Origin: Thermoproteota archaeon
GTDB lineage: Archaea; Thermoproteota; Methanomethylicia; Methanomethylicales; Methanomethylicaceae
NCBI GenBank assembly: GCA_016882195.1
Contig: VGLU01000001.1
Location: 38,001 to 102,000 of the forward strand
DNA: 64,000 nt
Direction: 5' to 3'
Numbering within the stretch: the stretch's first letter is position 1; every line of letters begins with the position of its first letter. This document shows, piece after piece, positions 8,544-17,901 of this stretch. The notes below the pieces were generated by a model that was given only the letters and a program-made list of their open reading frames with translations, was not told the DNA's origin and made no database searches. Position numbers and translations under genes: made by a program.

Positions 8544-9850
8544 GTAAGGTCGCTTCTCCTGAAGTAGTCGTCGATCCTCCTCTGAAGGATCGTGTCCCTG
8601 AGCAGGGCGCTCTCCTCAACCCACCTCGAAGGTGGGACCACCAAGAAGTCCTTCAGATACATAAGGCAGGATCTCAGATCCTCGAAGATCCTCGGGGTGC
8701 CCTTGAACATAGACCTCACGTTCTCCCTCACGAACCACACCCCTAAAGGCAGCGGGAATTCCGGCATTATCTCCCTGACGACCAGGACGGTGGCCTGCCT
8801 CTTCAGCCTCTTCAGGTGCTCCGCGACCCCCAGGCGGGTGGAGAAGTAGCAACCACCGATATCAGGGTAAGTCTTCCTGCCGTAGTACCCCTCATCGTCA
8901 CCGATCACGGCTGCGTCCTCGCCTCTCAAGTTCCAGAAGGTCCCCGGGAACCAGGCCTCCATCCACTCGAAGGACCACTTTCTGGGCATGAGGATGGCGG
9001 CGAAGGTGTTGTGCTGGTAGGAGTGGGCGTAGACCATGTACTTGTCAACGGTCTCGAACGCCTTGATCTCGTCGATCAGCCTCTTGGAGAGAAGGCTGTC
9101 CACCGCCGTTATGCCCCACCTCGTCGGCACCATCTTCCTATTCCTTGAGAGTCCGAAGACTCCCATGCTGAAGGCCTTCTGCAGGCGGGAGACCTGTAGC
9201 CCCGATCTGTAGAGGTCGTCTACGGCCTCCGCCGCCCTGAGGTCAACATCGTAGTACGCCTTCTCGATCCTGTGATCCACCCTTATGGACGATACATCGA
9301 AGCTCTTGAGGGGGGCAGATGGCCCGAAGGGCTGCGAGTTATCGTCAAAGGAGACTCTGTCTGTGGGTTTTTTGAGGAACTCTACCTCGGTGTCGGCCGG
9401 TGAAGACCCCATGGACAACTCCTGCAGGGACTCCACGACCCTGCCGCCCCTCCTGACGGAGTCTATGGGAAGCCTTGTAGTCCCCCTCACCAGGGAGTAC
9501 CTGTAGTTGACGATGGTCTCCACCGGCTTGCCGAACCAAGCCTCTGGGATGTCCATTACCTCCGTGTCCCCGATGAACGGTGGAACCATCGGACCCGCAA
9601 AGACATAGGGGTACCCGAACCTTCCCACAAAGACGGAGGGCGGGGAGGAGCCCACGAACTCCTTCGTATTTATTACGTTGAGGTTCTTGATGTAAGCCCT
9701 TGCCTTGAGCTCTATCGGGCAGATAGACTTGCCGCAGAGACGCCTCCCTCCCCTGCACATTATGCAGAGGGTTGTGTGCTTGGACCTGACCCTGACATCT
9801 GCCCCTGAGGACAGCTCCCTGGACAGGAAAGAGGAGTACCAGCGATCCAT
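8540..9850 (-). CDS. nreA: Nre family archaeal DNA repair protein
   Basis: A 436-residue archaeal Nre protein (DUF650/DUF651). The N-terminus carries a zinc finger with Cys29, Cys32, Cys39 and Cys44 (CIMC, CGKSIC). Conserved family blocks FGYPYVFAGP and GDTEVMDIPEAWFG follow. The last residues contain QRRIDDYF (Gln423 to Phe430), an exact PCNA-interacting (PIP) box, so it should bind the sliding clamp; NreA is known to act with PCNA in mitomycin-damage repair. It is the first gene of a two-gene operon with the radical SAM protein, with 200 nt free upstream. Confidence 0.9.
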   Translation of the reverse strand: MDRWYSSFLSRELSSGADVRVRSKHTTLCIMCRGGRRLCGKSICPIELKARAYIKNLNVINTKEFVGSSPPSVFVGRFGYPYVFAGPMVPPFIGDTEVMDIPEAWFGKPVETIVNYRYSLVRGTTRLPIDSVRRGGRVVESLQELSMGSSPADTEVEFLKKPTDRVSFDDNSQPFGPSAPLKSFDVSSIRVDHRIEKAYYDVDLRAAEAVDDLYRSGLQVSRLQKAFSMGVFGLSRNRKMVPTRWGITAVDSLLSKRLIDEIKAFETVDKYMVYAHSYQHNTFAAILMPRKWSFEWMEAWFPGTFWNLRGEDAAVIGDDEGYYGRKTYPDIGGCYFSTRLGVAEHLKRLKRQATVLVVREIMPEFPLPLGVWFVRENVRSMFKGTPRIFEDLRSCLMYLKDFLVVPPSRWVEESALLRDTILQRRIDDYFRRSDLT

Positions 9851-10050
9851 CTCAGAACACTGACCCTATGAAACCTGAACCTCAATAAAATAGTAACACT
9901 TTCGGAATAAAACCGCTTTGAAGACCATCAAAAACAACATGGTCGAAGGGGCTTAATTCTGGCGGAAAAATAATTTCGCCCGGGACTCTAAAAATGCTTT
10001 TTATTCATTGTAAGGCATACAAATTGCAGAGTAACGTGTGGTGCTAGTCG

Positions 10051-10923
10051 GTGAACGTAGAACTCCTTGCGTTCGACAGCATGGGCGTCAGATCCATGTG
10101 CACTTTCGTAGAGACGGATGACGTGAAGATAACAATTGATCCAGGGATATCCCTCGCGCCGATGAGGTACGGACTGCCGCCCCACAGGCTTGAGTTGGAT
10201 AGGCTCAAGGAGCTCGCAAAGGTCATAACTGACCGGGCAAAAAAATCCGATCTGGTAGTCATAACACACTACCACTACGATCACCACGACCTCGGCGACG
10301 CCATCCCCTTTGAGGTTTATGAGGGCAAGACCGTACTCCTGAAGGATCCAGAGCACAACATTAACAAGAGTCAGGGGGACTTCAGGGCGCCCCTGTTTCT
10401 AGGAATTATCAGGGAGAGGGCGAAGGAGATTGAGGCGGCTGACGGGAGGATTTTCACCTTTGGCGGGACACGTCTGGAGTTCTCCAAGGCGGTCTTCCAC
10501 GGGTCCAGCAGCCTCCTGGGCTATGTCATCGAGGTGATGGTCGAGTCTGATGGAAAGAGGGTCATTCATACCTCGGACGTTCAGGGTCCGATCTACGAGG
10601 ACCAGACGGAGTTCCCGTTGAGAACAAAGCCGGATCTGGTGATTGCGGACGGGCCGATGACGTACATGCTGGGTTACAGGTACTCTCATGAGAACCTAGA
10701 GGCGGCTCTTAACAACATAAGGCGCCTATTGAAGAACGGTTTGAAGGAGCTGGTGCTGGACCACCACTTTATGCGGCATCTGAACTACCAGCAGTACCTG
10801 AAGGGGGTTGAGGAGGAGTTCCCTGAGGCGCGGGTATTGACCGCCGCAGAGTACATGGGCGAGGAGAACAACCTCTTGGAGGCAAAGAGGAGAGAGCTGT
10901 ACAGCTCTGAAGGCAGGAGATAA
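10051..10923 (+). CDS. UPF0282-type metallo-beta-lactamase-fold hydrolase
   Basis: A 290-residue archaeal metal-dependent hydrolase. The HxHxDH metal site is seen as THYHYDHH (His73, His75, Asp77, His78), further ligands as FHGSSS and HTSDVQGP, and LDHHFMRHLNY near the end, all as in UPF0282 proteins. The physiological substrate is not established. A GTG at 10051 starts the conserved MNVELLAFDSMG; no strong ribosome site precedes it. It is divergent from nreA and a single-gene unit. Confidence 0.85.
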   Translation: MNVELLAFDSMGVRSMCTFVETDDVKITIDPGISLAPMRYGLPPHRLELDRLKELAKVITDRAKKSDLVVITHYHYDHHDLGDAIPFEVYEGKTVLLKDPEHNINKSQGDFRAPLFLGIIRERAKEIEAADGRIFTFGGTRLEFSKAVFHGSSSLLGYVIEVMVESDGKRVIHTSDVQGPIYEDQTEFPLRTKPDLVIADGPMTYMLGYRYSHENLEAALNNIRRLLKNGLKELVLDHHFMRHLNYQQYLKGVEEEFPEARVLTAAEYMGEENNLLEAKRRELYSSEGRR

Positions 10924-10957
10924 GTCAGTAAGGAAAGGATAAATAAAAAAGGGAACT

Positions 10958-10972
10958 GCCTCGTAGAGAGGC
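10958..10972. terminator. Short stem-loop between convergent genes
   Basis: A perfect 5-bp hairpin (GCCTC, 5-nt loop, GAGGC) lies in the 52-nt gap between the metallo-hydrolase and the convergent membrane-protein gene, next to an A-rich run at 10939-10950. Reading on the minus strand, the run is T-rich and follows the hairpin, so termination of the minus-strand operon is the better fit. The stem is short. Confidence 0.35.
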
Positions 10973-10975
10973 GGA

Positions 10976-11473
10976 CTAGGGGCCGCTCTTCTTGGTCATC
11001 AGCACTGCGCCCTTTATTATATTCAGGATCGACGGTAGCATCAAGAGCAGCATTATCGTGGTGAGATCTACGGCAACGCCCGCAGAGGTCCCCATTAACA
11101 GGCTCGCCGGCAGAGTTATGGTTATCGTCCCGCCGTGGAAGAGCAGGTAGAGGTATGCGATGAAGCTGAGACCCGTCAGTAGGAGGATCGGTCCGTATGC
11201 CTTCGAGCCCCTCAGCAGGCACTCCAAGAAAACTAGGACCGTCAGTAGGAGCCCGATCATTGGAAGCGATGGATTAACTAGGCTCGAGAGTAGGGGGTTC
11301 AGAATAGAAGGGTCAGGTAGGGCCTGAGCGGGTACAAATTGACCCAGCAGGCTCAGGAAGTTTGCAGGGAGGTAGTAGAGGAGGAGGAAGGTGATGCCCG
11401 CTGCTATGATACCGATGATGACCCTCAGCGCGAGGGACGATGCCTTCAGTTCAAGGTCGAGGATTTTAGGCAT
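10976..11473 (-). CDS. Small polytopic membrane protein
   Basis: A 165-residue protein with four likely transmembrane helices (about 17-37, 72-88, 97-113 and 122-152) and no recognised domain. It begins inside the last codons of the upstream surface-protein gene (8-nt overlap), so the two are translationally coupled and may form one envelope complex. The function is unknown. Confidence 0.7.
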   Translation of the reverse strand: MPKILDLELKASSLALRVIIGIIAAGITFLLLYYLPANFLSLLGQFVPAQALPDPSILNPLLSSLVNPSLPMIGLLLTVLVFLECLLRGSKAYGPILLLTGLSFIAYLYLLFHGGTITITLPASLLMGTSAGVAVDLTTIMLLLMLPSILNIIKGAVLMTKKSGP

Positions 11474-12629
11474 GCAGGGTCACCTCTTCAATAAAGGAGC
11501 CGTAGGCTGTCTGGAAGTTGAGCCGGAGTATGTACGAGGTCTGACCGACCGCCTCATTCTTCATGTAGCCGGTGAGGTTGTCTGAGAGAGTGGTGCCAGG
11601 AGAGACGTTCAGCATATATGAGTCCCCTGTCCCAGCCTCGGTTCCATTGATCAGCAGGATCGTGCTAGTTAGGGCACCTTGTACCGGGAGGAAGGCGGAG
11701 TTGTCCTTAAAGCTGAACGGCAGCGTCACTCGGGCGTGGGTTGCATTGTGGGCGGTCGTCTGCAGGTTGCCAACGGTCAGATCCTTTATGGGAGCGCCCC
11801 ATTCAAAGGTGAGGGGGTATGGGAGGGTGAGGGCGCCCATGCCAAAGGACGGTAACTCGATGAGGGCATTGAAGTTCAGTGTCGTGTCGTTAAGCAGGAG
11901 AGACTCTGTCAGCGTCGTGGGCATCACGAAGTAGATCTGAAGGTTGCCTGAGAAGTGGGAGTTTGTCGGAGCGTTGATGTCTATCTTTCCTGATCCTACC
12001 TGCTGCCCATTGGCATCCAACACCCTTACGGAGCCTTGCCCTGAGACGGGGAAGTATGGCGAGTCGTTGTCGAAGGAGACGGGGATCATTGTGAGAAGGT
12101 GCGTCGAGTTATAGGTGATGAAGGTCGGGGAGCCCATCTGGAGGTTCTTGAAGGGCGCGCCCCAGTAGAAATTCCCTGAGGCTGAGGCTGTGAGGCTAAC
12201 CATGGGCGGGATAGCCCCTCCAAGGGAGGCGTTGACGGTCAGACTCTGGCTATTAGTCATCAGGCCCTGTAATACCTCTGGGGTTATCTGTGCAGTGTCT
12301 ATCGTGATCGTTAGCACGAATGTGCTGGTCGAGCCGGCAGGGATCGTGAGGGGGCCGCCAGATCCCTCAACGAACGTGGTGCCGTTGCTGTCCTTGAGGG
12401 ATAGCCTCGCATTGAGATCGGCGAAGGCGAGATAACCGCGGTTGCCGATCGTCACCGGGATATCGATCCTAGCGACGGTACCTGTCATATTTGGGGAGAA
12501 CTGCCCAATGGAGACGTAAGGCGCTGACTGGGCAATGGTCATGGCTACTGCGGCGACGGCGCCGATTGCTATGATGATTGTAATGATGATCAAGACGTTT
12601 AGGCTCTTTACGATCGTTGAAGTCTTCAT
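11466..12629 (-). CDS. Membrane-anchored surface protein with three beta-rich repeats
   Basis: A 387-residue protein with an N-terminal anchor helix (about 9-33) and a large outside part made of three similar beta-rich domains, about 34-150, 152-270 and 274-387. Domains 2 and 3 share a clear pattern: F-WGAP-K-L-G, then N-TH, then P-SF-DNS and PV-G. Several Asn-X-Ser/Thr sites fit N-glycosylation. The domains recall LEA14/WHy-like or CARDB-like folds, but I cannot assign one. It is the first gene of a two-gene operon with the four-helix protein. Confidence 0.75.
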   Translation of the reverse strand: MKTSTIVKSLNVLIIITIIIAIGAVAAVAMTIAQSAPYVSIGQFSPNMTGTVARIDIPVTIGNRGYLAFADLNARLSLKDSNGTTFVEGSGGPLTIPAGSTSTFVLTITIDTAQITPEVLQGLMTNSQSLTVNASLGGAIPPMVSLTASASGNFYWGAPFKNLQMGSPTFITYNSTHLLTMIPVSFDNDSPYFPVSGQGSVRVLDANGQQVGSGKIDINAPTNSHFSGNLQIYFVMPTTLTESLLLNDTTLNFNALIELPSFGMGALTLPYPLTFEWGAPIKDLTVGNLQTTAHNATHARVTLPFSFKDNSAFLPVQGALTSTILLINGTEAGTGDSYMLNVSPGTTLSDNLTGYMKNEAVGQTSYILRLNFQTAYGSFIEEVTLHA

Positions 12630-12767
12630 GCGATCACCGTTGGATTAGGGTTCATCCTTTGTTACAAATAAGAGTTATTGCATTGAATCGCCTTGACGCA
12701 GCTGTGAATAGCTGAAGGCGGTGCCGTAAATGTTGCAGTCTGAAGACGTATGGAAAAATCAAAGCGA

Positions 12768-12794
12768 CCCCCTCACCAAAGGAATAGGAGGGGG
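12768..12794 (-). terminator. Hairpin terminator after the YHS gene
   Basis: A perfect 7-bp stem (CCCCCTC at 12768-12774 pairing with GAGGGGG at 12788-12794) lies 10 nt past the YHS stop codon on the minus strand. It is followed in that direction by GCTTTGATTTTTCC, a T-rich stretch. This looks like a transcription end for the YHS gene or for both YHS and the upstream Fe-S gene. Confidence 0.5.
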
Positions 12795-12803
12795 ATCTAT
12801 AGA

Positions 12804-12950
12804 CTAAGACCGTGCGTACTTCTCTGGGTTGGACTCGAACTCCCTCTTGCAGCCGGGGGCGCAAAAGTAGTAGGTCTTTCCCTTGTAGAGGGACTTGTAT
12901 TTGGCGGTCTTCTCGTCCACCTGCATCTTGCAGATAGGATCTATTGCCAT
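12804..12950 (-). CDS. YHS domain protein
   Basis: A 48-residue protein: [13 protein letters not shown] at the start, then YYFCAPGC and FESNPEKY. This is a complete YHS domain, with the conserved DPICKM and FC...C signature thought to bind metal. YHS domains often accompany copper ATPases as small metal-handling proteins, and copA is 950 bp away. It starts at the ATG at 12950, 85 nt downstream of the Fe-S gene on the same strand. Confidence 0.85.
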   Translation of the reverse strand: MAIDPICKMQVDEKTAKYKSLYKGKTYYFCAPGCKREFESNPEKYARS

Positions 12951-13035
12951 TAATCAGCACCAAATAATGTTGGCATTTTTCAGGATATAAGTATTCATTC
13001 CCTGCGAACAACGGAAGCCAAGTTTGATCGTCCAG

Positions 13036-13851
13036 TCACGTGACATCGACCACCGAAGATATGCGGTTAACAGACCTCTCGAAAAACTTGGGGTCTTGGA
13101 TCGAGATCTCGATCGCTTTGTTCGGACAGGCACTGACGCAGCGGCCGCACCCCCTGCACTCCTCGCTGTGGGTTGCCCGGCCGTCCACAACGCGGATGGC
13201 ATCCACGAAGCATACGCCCTTGGCGCAGGTCCCGCACCCGACGCACCGATCGGTGACCTTCACGTTGACGCCCGGCATCTTCGTGACCTTGGAGCTGATG
13301 CGGGGCGATAGTTGTGGGAGCATCTTCCAGAGGCAACAACACGAACAGCAGTTGCATATGGAGAGGAGCCTGTTCCCCGGGCTGATGTCCAGCCAAGATG
13401 CGTCAAGCTTGTTCCTCCCGATGAGGTGCACCAGCCCTGCCTCTTGGCATCGCCTGACGTGGTCCAGCGCCCCCTTCTTCGTTACGAGCCGCCCAAGGCG
13501 TGGGTCGATCTTCAGTGTCGCCTCCCCAAGGAACAGGCAACCGAGATCGATCGGGTGGTTCTTGCACTTGGATGAGGCACGGCAGATGCACCAGTTCATG
13601 ATCCAGTGGTAGTTGGCCCTCTCTATGAAGTGCTCCACCACCTGAGAGGGGAGCACGGTCTCAACGGGCATATCAAATGATCTGTTCACGTCAATCACCC
13701 GATCTTGGGGCAGGTAGATCATATTATCGCTCTCGAAGAGCGCACTATCTATGATGTTACCGATTACGGGTAGCTGGGTCATCTTTGCTATGAGGAACCT
13801 CTGGGGGAAGGCCTTCATTATGAGCTTGATGTACCACATCGGTCTTGCCAT
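13036..13851 (-). CDS. Ferredoxin-type 4Fe-4S protein with cysteine-rich centre
   Basis: A 271-residue iron-sulfur protein. The N-terminal part has [12 protein letters not shown] and scattered cysteines (CICRASSKC). The middle has the dense motif CNCCSCCC. The C-terminal part holds two ferredoxin clusters (CVGCGTC and [12 protein letters not shown]). Longer upstream frames exist, but family-like sequence begins at the ATG at 13851, which leaves a 55-nt divergent promoter with copA. The redox partner is unknown; the neighbourhood (copper ATPase, YHS) suggests metal or redox stress, which is inference. Confidence 0.75.
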   Translation of the reverse strand: MARPMWYIKLIMKAFPQRFLIAKMTQLPVIGNIIDSALFESDNMIYLPQDRVIDVNRSFDMPVETVLPSQVVEHFIERANYHWIMNWCICRASSKCKNHPIDLGCLFLGEATLKIDPRLGRLVTKKGALDHVRRCQEAGLVHLIGRNKLDASWLDISPGNRLLSICNCCSCCCLWKMLPQLSPRISSKVTKMPGVNVKVTDRCVGCGTCAKGVCFVDAIRVVDGRATHSEECRGCGRCVSACPNKAIEISIQDPKFFERSVNRISSVVDVT

Positions 13852-13906
13852 GGAACCACCGACCACAGTAGAACGTTTAATTATTCCGTCATATTTAGGG
13901 TCTCTC

Positions 13907-16249
13907 ATGCGAAGGAGGGCCACCGTCAGTATCGAGGGCATGCACTGCGCCACCTGTGCTACCACCATAGAGAAGTCCCTCAAGTCGGTGGAGGGCGTCG
14001 AAAGGGCAGACGTGAGCCTCGCCTCCAACAGCGCCGTCATAGAGTACGACCCTTCGAAGCTGGACTTCAAGGTCATAGCGAAGGCGGTGGAGGACGCCGG
14101 CTACAGGGTGGCAACCGAGAGGGCAGTAATTCAGGTGGACGACATAAGGTGCGCCTCCTGCATCAGCAAGATCGAGAAGGAGCTTCTAAAGCTGGACGGC
14201 GTGGTCTCGGCAAGCGCCAACCTGGCAACCAAGATGGTGGTCGTGGAGTACGACCCCAAAACCGTCGGCGTAGGCAGGCTGAAGGCGACCATAAAGGATC
14301 TTGGCTACACCCCGGTACTGAGGGAGGAGGCCGTAAAGGGGAAGCCCAAGTCCAGGTTCGACTTCGTCTTCAGCCTCGTTTTGTCGGTGCCAACGTTGCT
14401 GCTCAGCATGTTTGGAATGGGAATACCCAACATAGCACTCATACTCTTCCTCATGGCCACCCCGGTCCAGGCGGTGGGGGGCAGGAGCTTCTACATGGGC
14501 TCGTACAAGTCGCTCAGGCACGGATCGCCCGACATGAACGTTCTGATAGCGCTGGGGACGTCGGCGGCCTACCTCTACTCCTTGTTTAACACGTTCTTTG
14601 CCGTGGGCGACGTCTACTACGAGGTCGCCGCCCTGCTGATAACATTCGTTTTATTGGGCAGATACCTTGAGGACATCGCGAAGTCAAAGGCATCGGCGGC
14701 GATAAGGAAGCTCATGGAGCTCCAGCCGAAGGCCGCCACGGTGATAAGGGGCGAACAGGAGGTACAGATGCCGGTCGACGATATAGCGGTGGGGGACACG
14801 ATACTGGTCAAGCCCGGTGAGGTCGTACCCATAGACGGGAAAGTCGCCTCCGGGAGGAGTTCGGTGGACGAGTCCATGGTCACGGGCGAGAGCATACCTG
14901 TTGACAAGGCGGAGGGGGACGAGGCGATAGGCGGCACCGTCAACCAGAACGGGATGCTAAGGGTTGTCGCCACCAAGGTTGGAAAGGACACCTTCTTATC
15001 GCAGATCGTAAGGTTCGTGGAGGAGGCGCAGGCGAGGAAGGCGCCGATCCAGAGGTTTGCGGACAGGGTCGCCGCGCGCTTCGTTCCTACCATAATAATT
15101 ATCGCCGTGGTCACCTTCGCCGTCTGGATGCTACTTGGGAAGCCCTTCAACTTCTCCATGATAATGGCGGTATCGGTCCTCGTCATCGCCTGTCCCTGCG
15201 CCCTCGGGCTTGCCACTCCGACGGCGATAATGGTGGGGCTCGGAAAGGGCGCCGAACTCGGAATTCTTATCAAGGGAGGGGAGGTCCTCGAGAACGTTAG
15301 GAGGCTAACGACCGTCGTCTTCGACAAGACCGGCACGCTCACCATAGGGAAACCGAGGGTAGTGGACGTCGCGAACCTGAGCGGCATCGGGGAGGATGAG
15401 ATAATCAAGATCGCGGCGTCCCTCGAAAGGGGCTCGGAGCACCCGCTGGCGAGGGCAGTCCTCGAGAAGACTGAGGGCATGCAGCTTTACGAGCTGGAGG
15501 ACTTCGAGTCATTCCCAGGAGAGGGTGTGAGGGGGAAGGTCAAGGGCAAGACCGCACTCCTCGGGAACAGGAAAATCTTAAAGAGGTTCGACCTCAGCCT
15601 CGGCAGGTTCGAGGATAGGCTGCGCGTGATGGAGGAGGAGGGCAAGACCTCCTCGATCCTCTTCTACGGGGGCAAGGTCGCTGGAATAATTGGAATGACG
15701 GACACGCCCAAGCCCCACGCGGAGGATGCCATAAGGGAGTTGAAGAGGACTGGGCTCGAGGTGATCATGCTTACGGGCGACAACGAGAGGGTCGCCAAGG
15801 CGGTGTCCAAGACCCTCGGCATAGAGAGATTCATTGCTGGCGTCCCACCGAACGAGAAGGCCAACGAGATAGCCAGTCTGCAGTCGGAGGGGAAGGTGGT
15901 GGCCATGGTGGGGGACGGCATAAACGACGCGCCGGCACTTACTCAGGCGGACGTTGGGATCGCAATAGGCAGCGGTACGGAGATAGCCAAGGAGGCGGGA
16001 GGGATAATCCTCACGAAGGGAGACCTGACGGGGGTGGTATCCGCGATAGACCTCAGCAGGAAGACCGTGAGGAAGATCAGGGAGAACATGTTCTGGGCGC
16101 TGATCTACAACTCAGCGGGCATACCCATAGCCGCTGGGATCCTCTACCCAGCCCTCGTCCTGAGGCCGGAGATAGCCGCGCTGGCGATGGCGCTCAGCTC
16201 GGTCTCTGTTGTCTCTAACTCCCTGCTACTTAAGAGGTACAAACGGTAG
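13907..16249 (+). CDS. copA: Copper-exporting P1B-type ATPase
   Basis: A 780-residue heavy-metal ATPase. Two N-terminal metal-binding domains are present (GMHCATC with Cys14 and Cys17, then CASC about residue 78). The transmembrane CPC motif (IACPCALG), phosphorylation site DKTGTLT, SEHPLA and [10 protein letters not shown] are all intact. CPC with N-terminal CxxC domains indicates Cu(I)/Ag(I) export from the cytoplasm. The ATG at 13907 begins the first domain exactly; the frame is open further upstream but would overlap the divergent Fe-S gene. Confidence 0.95.
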   Translation: MRRRATVSIEGMHCATCATTIEKSLKSVEGVERADVSLASNSAVIEYDPSKLDFKVIAKAVEDAGYRVATERAVIQVDDIRCASCISKIEKELLKLDGVVSASANLATKMVVVEYDPKTVGVGRLKATIKDLGYTPVLREEAVKGKPKSRFDFVFSLVLSVPTLLLSMFGMGIPNIALILFLMATPVQAVGGRSFYMGSYKSLRHGSPDMNVLIALGTSAAYLYSLFNTFFAVGDVYYEVAALLITFVLLGRYLEDIAKSKASAAIRKLMELQPKAATVIRGEQEVQMPVDDIAVGDTILVKPGEVVPIDGKVASGRSSVDESMVTGESIPVDKAEGDEAIGGTVNQNGMLRVVATKVGKDTFLSQIVRFVEEAQARKAPIQRFADRVAARFVPTIIIIAVVTFAVWMLLGKPFNFSMIMAVSVLVIACPCALGLATPTAIMVGLGKGAELGILIKGGEVLENVRRLTTVVFDKTGTLTIGKPRVVDVANLSGIGEDEIIKIAASLERGSEHPLARAVLEKTEGMQLYELEDFESFPGEGVRGKVKGKTALLGNRKILKRFDLSLGRFEDRLRVMEEEGKTSSILFYGGKVAGIIGMTDTPKPHAEDAIRELKRTGLEVIMLTGDNERVAKAVSKTLGIERFIAGVPPNEKANEIASLQSEGKVVAMVGDGINDAPALTQADVGIAIGSGTEIAKEAGGIILTKGDLTGVVSAIDLSRKTVRKIRENMFWALIYNSAGIPIAAGILYPALVLRPEIAALAMALSSVSVVSNSLLLKRYKR

Positions 16250-16306
16250 CATTATGCTTCAAAAACTAGGAAAGATTTTTCAACACCTTTAAATTGAATA
16301 AGAGCG

Positions 16307-16651
16307 ATGCTTATGACCACCGTGTTCACCGTGGATTCAGGAAGATGTGGACATAAGACCCGGATCGTGGCGGAGCTTGGGCAGGGGGGCATGATAAAGC
16401 TCGATATCGCCTCCACATGCACCAACATCAAGAGATTCGGAGAGAGGTTCAAGGAGATCAGCATAAGGGACCTGGCGAAGCCAATTCTTGTGAACCCGGC
16501 TTATATTGCGGCGAGCGGCACGGTCGGTCCCGAGTGCATGGTTCCACCCGCTGTTATTAACACGAGCTGGACCGAGGCTGGGATGATAGCCAGAAGCCTG
16601 CTGAAGCAGTATCCCACGCAGGTCTTGAGATATGAGGGCGACCAGAGGTAG
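16307..16651 (+). CDS. Small conserved cysteine-containing protein
   Basis: A 114-residue protein with three spaced cysteine blocks: SGRCGHKT, ASTCTNI and ECMVPPAV. The layout resembles a family of short uncharacterised archaeal/anaerobe proteins (DUF6951-like), but I am not certain. The cysteines could bind iron or zinc. The ATG at 16307 or 16313 starts it. It is convergent with the peptidase gene, only 3 nt away. Confidence 0.65.
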   Translation: MLMTTVFTVDSGRCGHKTRIVAELGQGGMIKLDIASTCTNIKRFGERFKEISIRDLAKPILVNPAYIAASGTVGPECMVPPAVINTSWTEAGMIARSLLKQYPTQVLRYEGDQR

Positions 16652-16654
16652 CGC

Positions 16655-17884
16655 CTAATCGGAACGGCATAGTCTCATAATTATCTCGGCATAGACCTTG
16701 GCTGCCTTCGACATATAGTCTATTCGAACATACTCATTTGGCGCGTGAGTAAGATTCTCCTCGCATGGTGAGAATCCTACGGTTGGAATCCCGAGGACGC
16801 CCATGGAATAGCCCCCGTCCGTTGCAAAATCCCATCGCTGTATTTTGGGAGGCTTAGAGAGAATTGCCTCTGCGGACTCTGCCACCATCCTGACCAATGG
16901 ATGGTGCGCATCGATCGCGTAGGCGGGCATGTACTTCTGCCCCTTGAATTTTACCCCTGTGTATGTCGTCTCCTCCTCCTCGCAGACCCTGACCTCTGCG
17001 TCTGCGTTGTTGGCTTTGAGACCTCCCCTGATCTTGGATGATATCGTCTCTAAGGTCTCGGTCGGCAGGAACCTGTAGTCCAGCCACATCCGGCAGTACT
17101 CGGGAACCACATTGTGTGCCCCTGGCGAGCAGGTGATATCGGTCAGCGCTAGAGAGCTCCTGCCTAACAGTGGGTGTGCCTCCTCGCTCTCCAGTTCCTT
17201 AGACGACCTCTCAACCGAGGAGATGACGGGAGCCGCCTTGTAGATGGCGTTCTCGCCCCTCCACGGTGCGCTTGCGTGGCAAGACCTTCCCTTAGTGGTG
17301 ATCTCAAGCTCGGTCCTTCCCCTGTGCCCAACCGCGACGTTGAGGCTCGTGGCCTCCCCTGATACAATGTAATCTGGTCGCGTCTCCTTTAACGTCGAGT
17401 CGAGGAGGATCCTCATTCCTATACTGTAGGTGAGCTCCTCCATTATCACCGCCGTGAACAGAACATCACTCCTGATTCCACCACATGCCTTAACCGCTTC
17501 CATAGCGAGGATCATAGGAGCCCAGGCGCCCTTCGTGTCGGCGGCCCCCCTACCGTAGATCTTGCCGTCTTCCACCGTGCCCTTGAATGGATCGTGCGTC
17601 CATAACTCCGGAGCACCAGCAGGGACGTGGTCTAGGTGCACGTTGAAGGCAAGCCTCCTCCCTCTGCTAGCACCACCCTTCCCCCTCAACACCCCTATTA
17701 CGTTTCCCACAGGATCGACCTGTACATCCAGCCCTGCTGTTTTTAGCTCCTCGGCAAGAACCTTTGCCACATCACCCTCAGATCCGCTCAGGCTGGGAGT
17801 CCTTATGAAGCGGACTGTGGATTTCACCAAGCGGTCCCTTTCAGAATCGATATGCTCGAAGACCTTCCCTCTGACGGACATCAT
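16655..17884 (-). CDS. M20 family metallopeptidase/deacylase
   Basis: A 409-residue zinc hydrolase of the ArgE/DapE/YgeY type. The metal and catalytic residues are seen in HLDHVPAG, GRGAADTKG, the EE of MEELTYS, SGEATSL and the C-terminal THAPNEY. An inserted dimerisation domain (HRGRTELEITTKG, then SCHAS) is in the usual place. The substrate (N-acyl amino acid, dipeptide or diaminopimelate intermediate) cannot be fixed. It lies 17 nt after the acyl-CoA synthetase gene on the same strand. Confidence 0.85.
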   Translation of the reverse strand: MMSVRGKVFEHIDSERDRLVKSTVRFIRTPSLSGSEGDVAKVLAEELKTAGLDVQVDPVGNVIGVLRGKGGASRGRRLAFNVHLDHVPAGAPELWTHDPFKGTVEDGKIYGRGAADTKGAWAPMILAMEAVKACGGIRSDVLFTAVIMEELTYSIGMRILLDSTLKETRPDYIVSGEATSLNVAVGHRGRTELEITTKGRSCHASAPWRGENAIYKAAPVISSVERSSKELESEEAHPLLGRSSLALTDITCSPGAHNVVPEYCRMWLDYRFLPTETLETISSKIRGGLKANNADAEVRVCEEEETTYTGVKFKGQKYMPAYAIDAHHPLVRMVAESAEAILSKPPKIQRWDFATDGGYSMGVLGIPTVGFSPCEENLTHAPNEYVRIDYMSKAAKVYAEIIMRLCRSD

Positions 17885-17901
17885 GCCACTCCCTCAGAAG
17901 A

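Noticed and set aside
14617-15480. 287-codon open frame on the minus strand inside copA
   Set aside because: Shadow of the copA codons; Ser/Thr-rich low-complexity translation without motifs.
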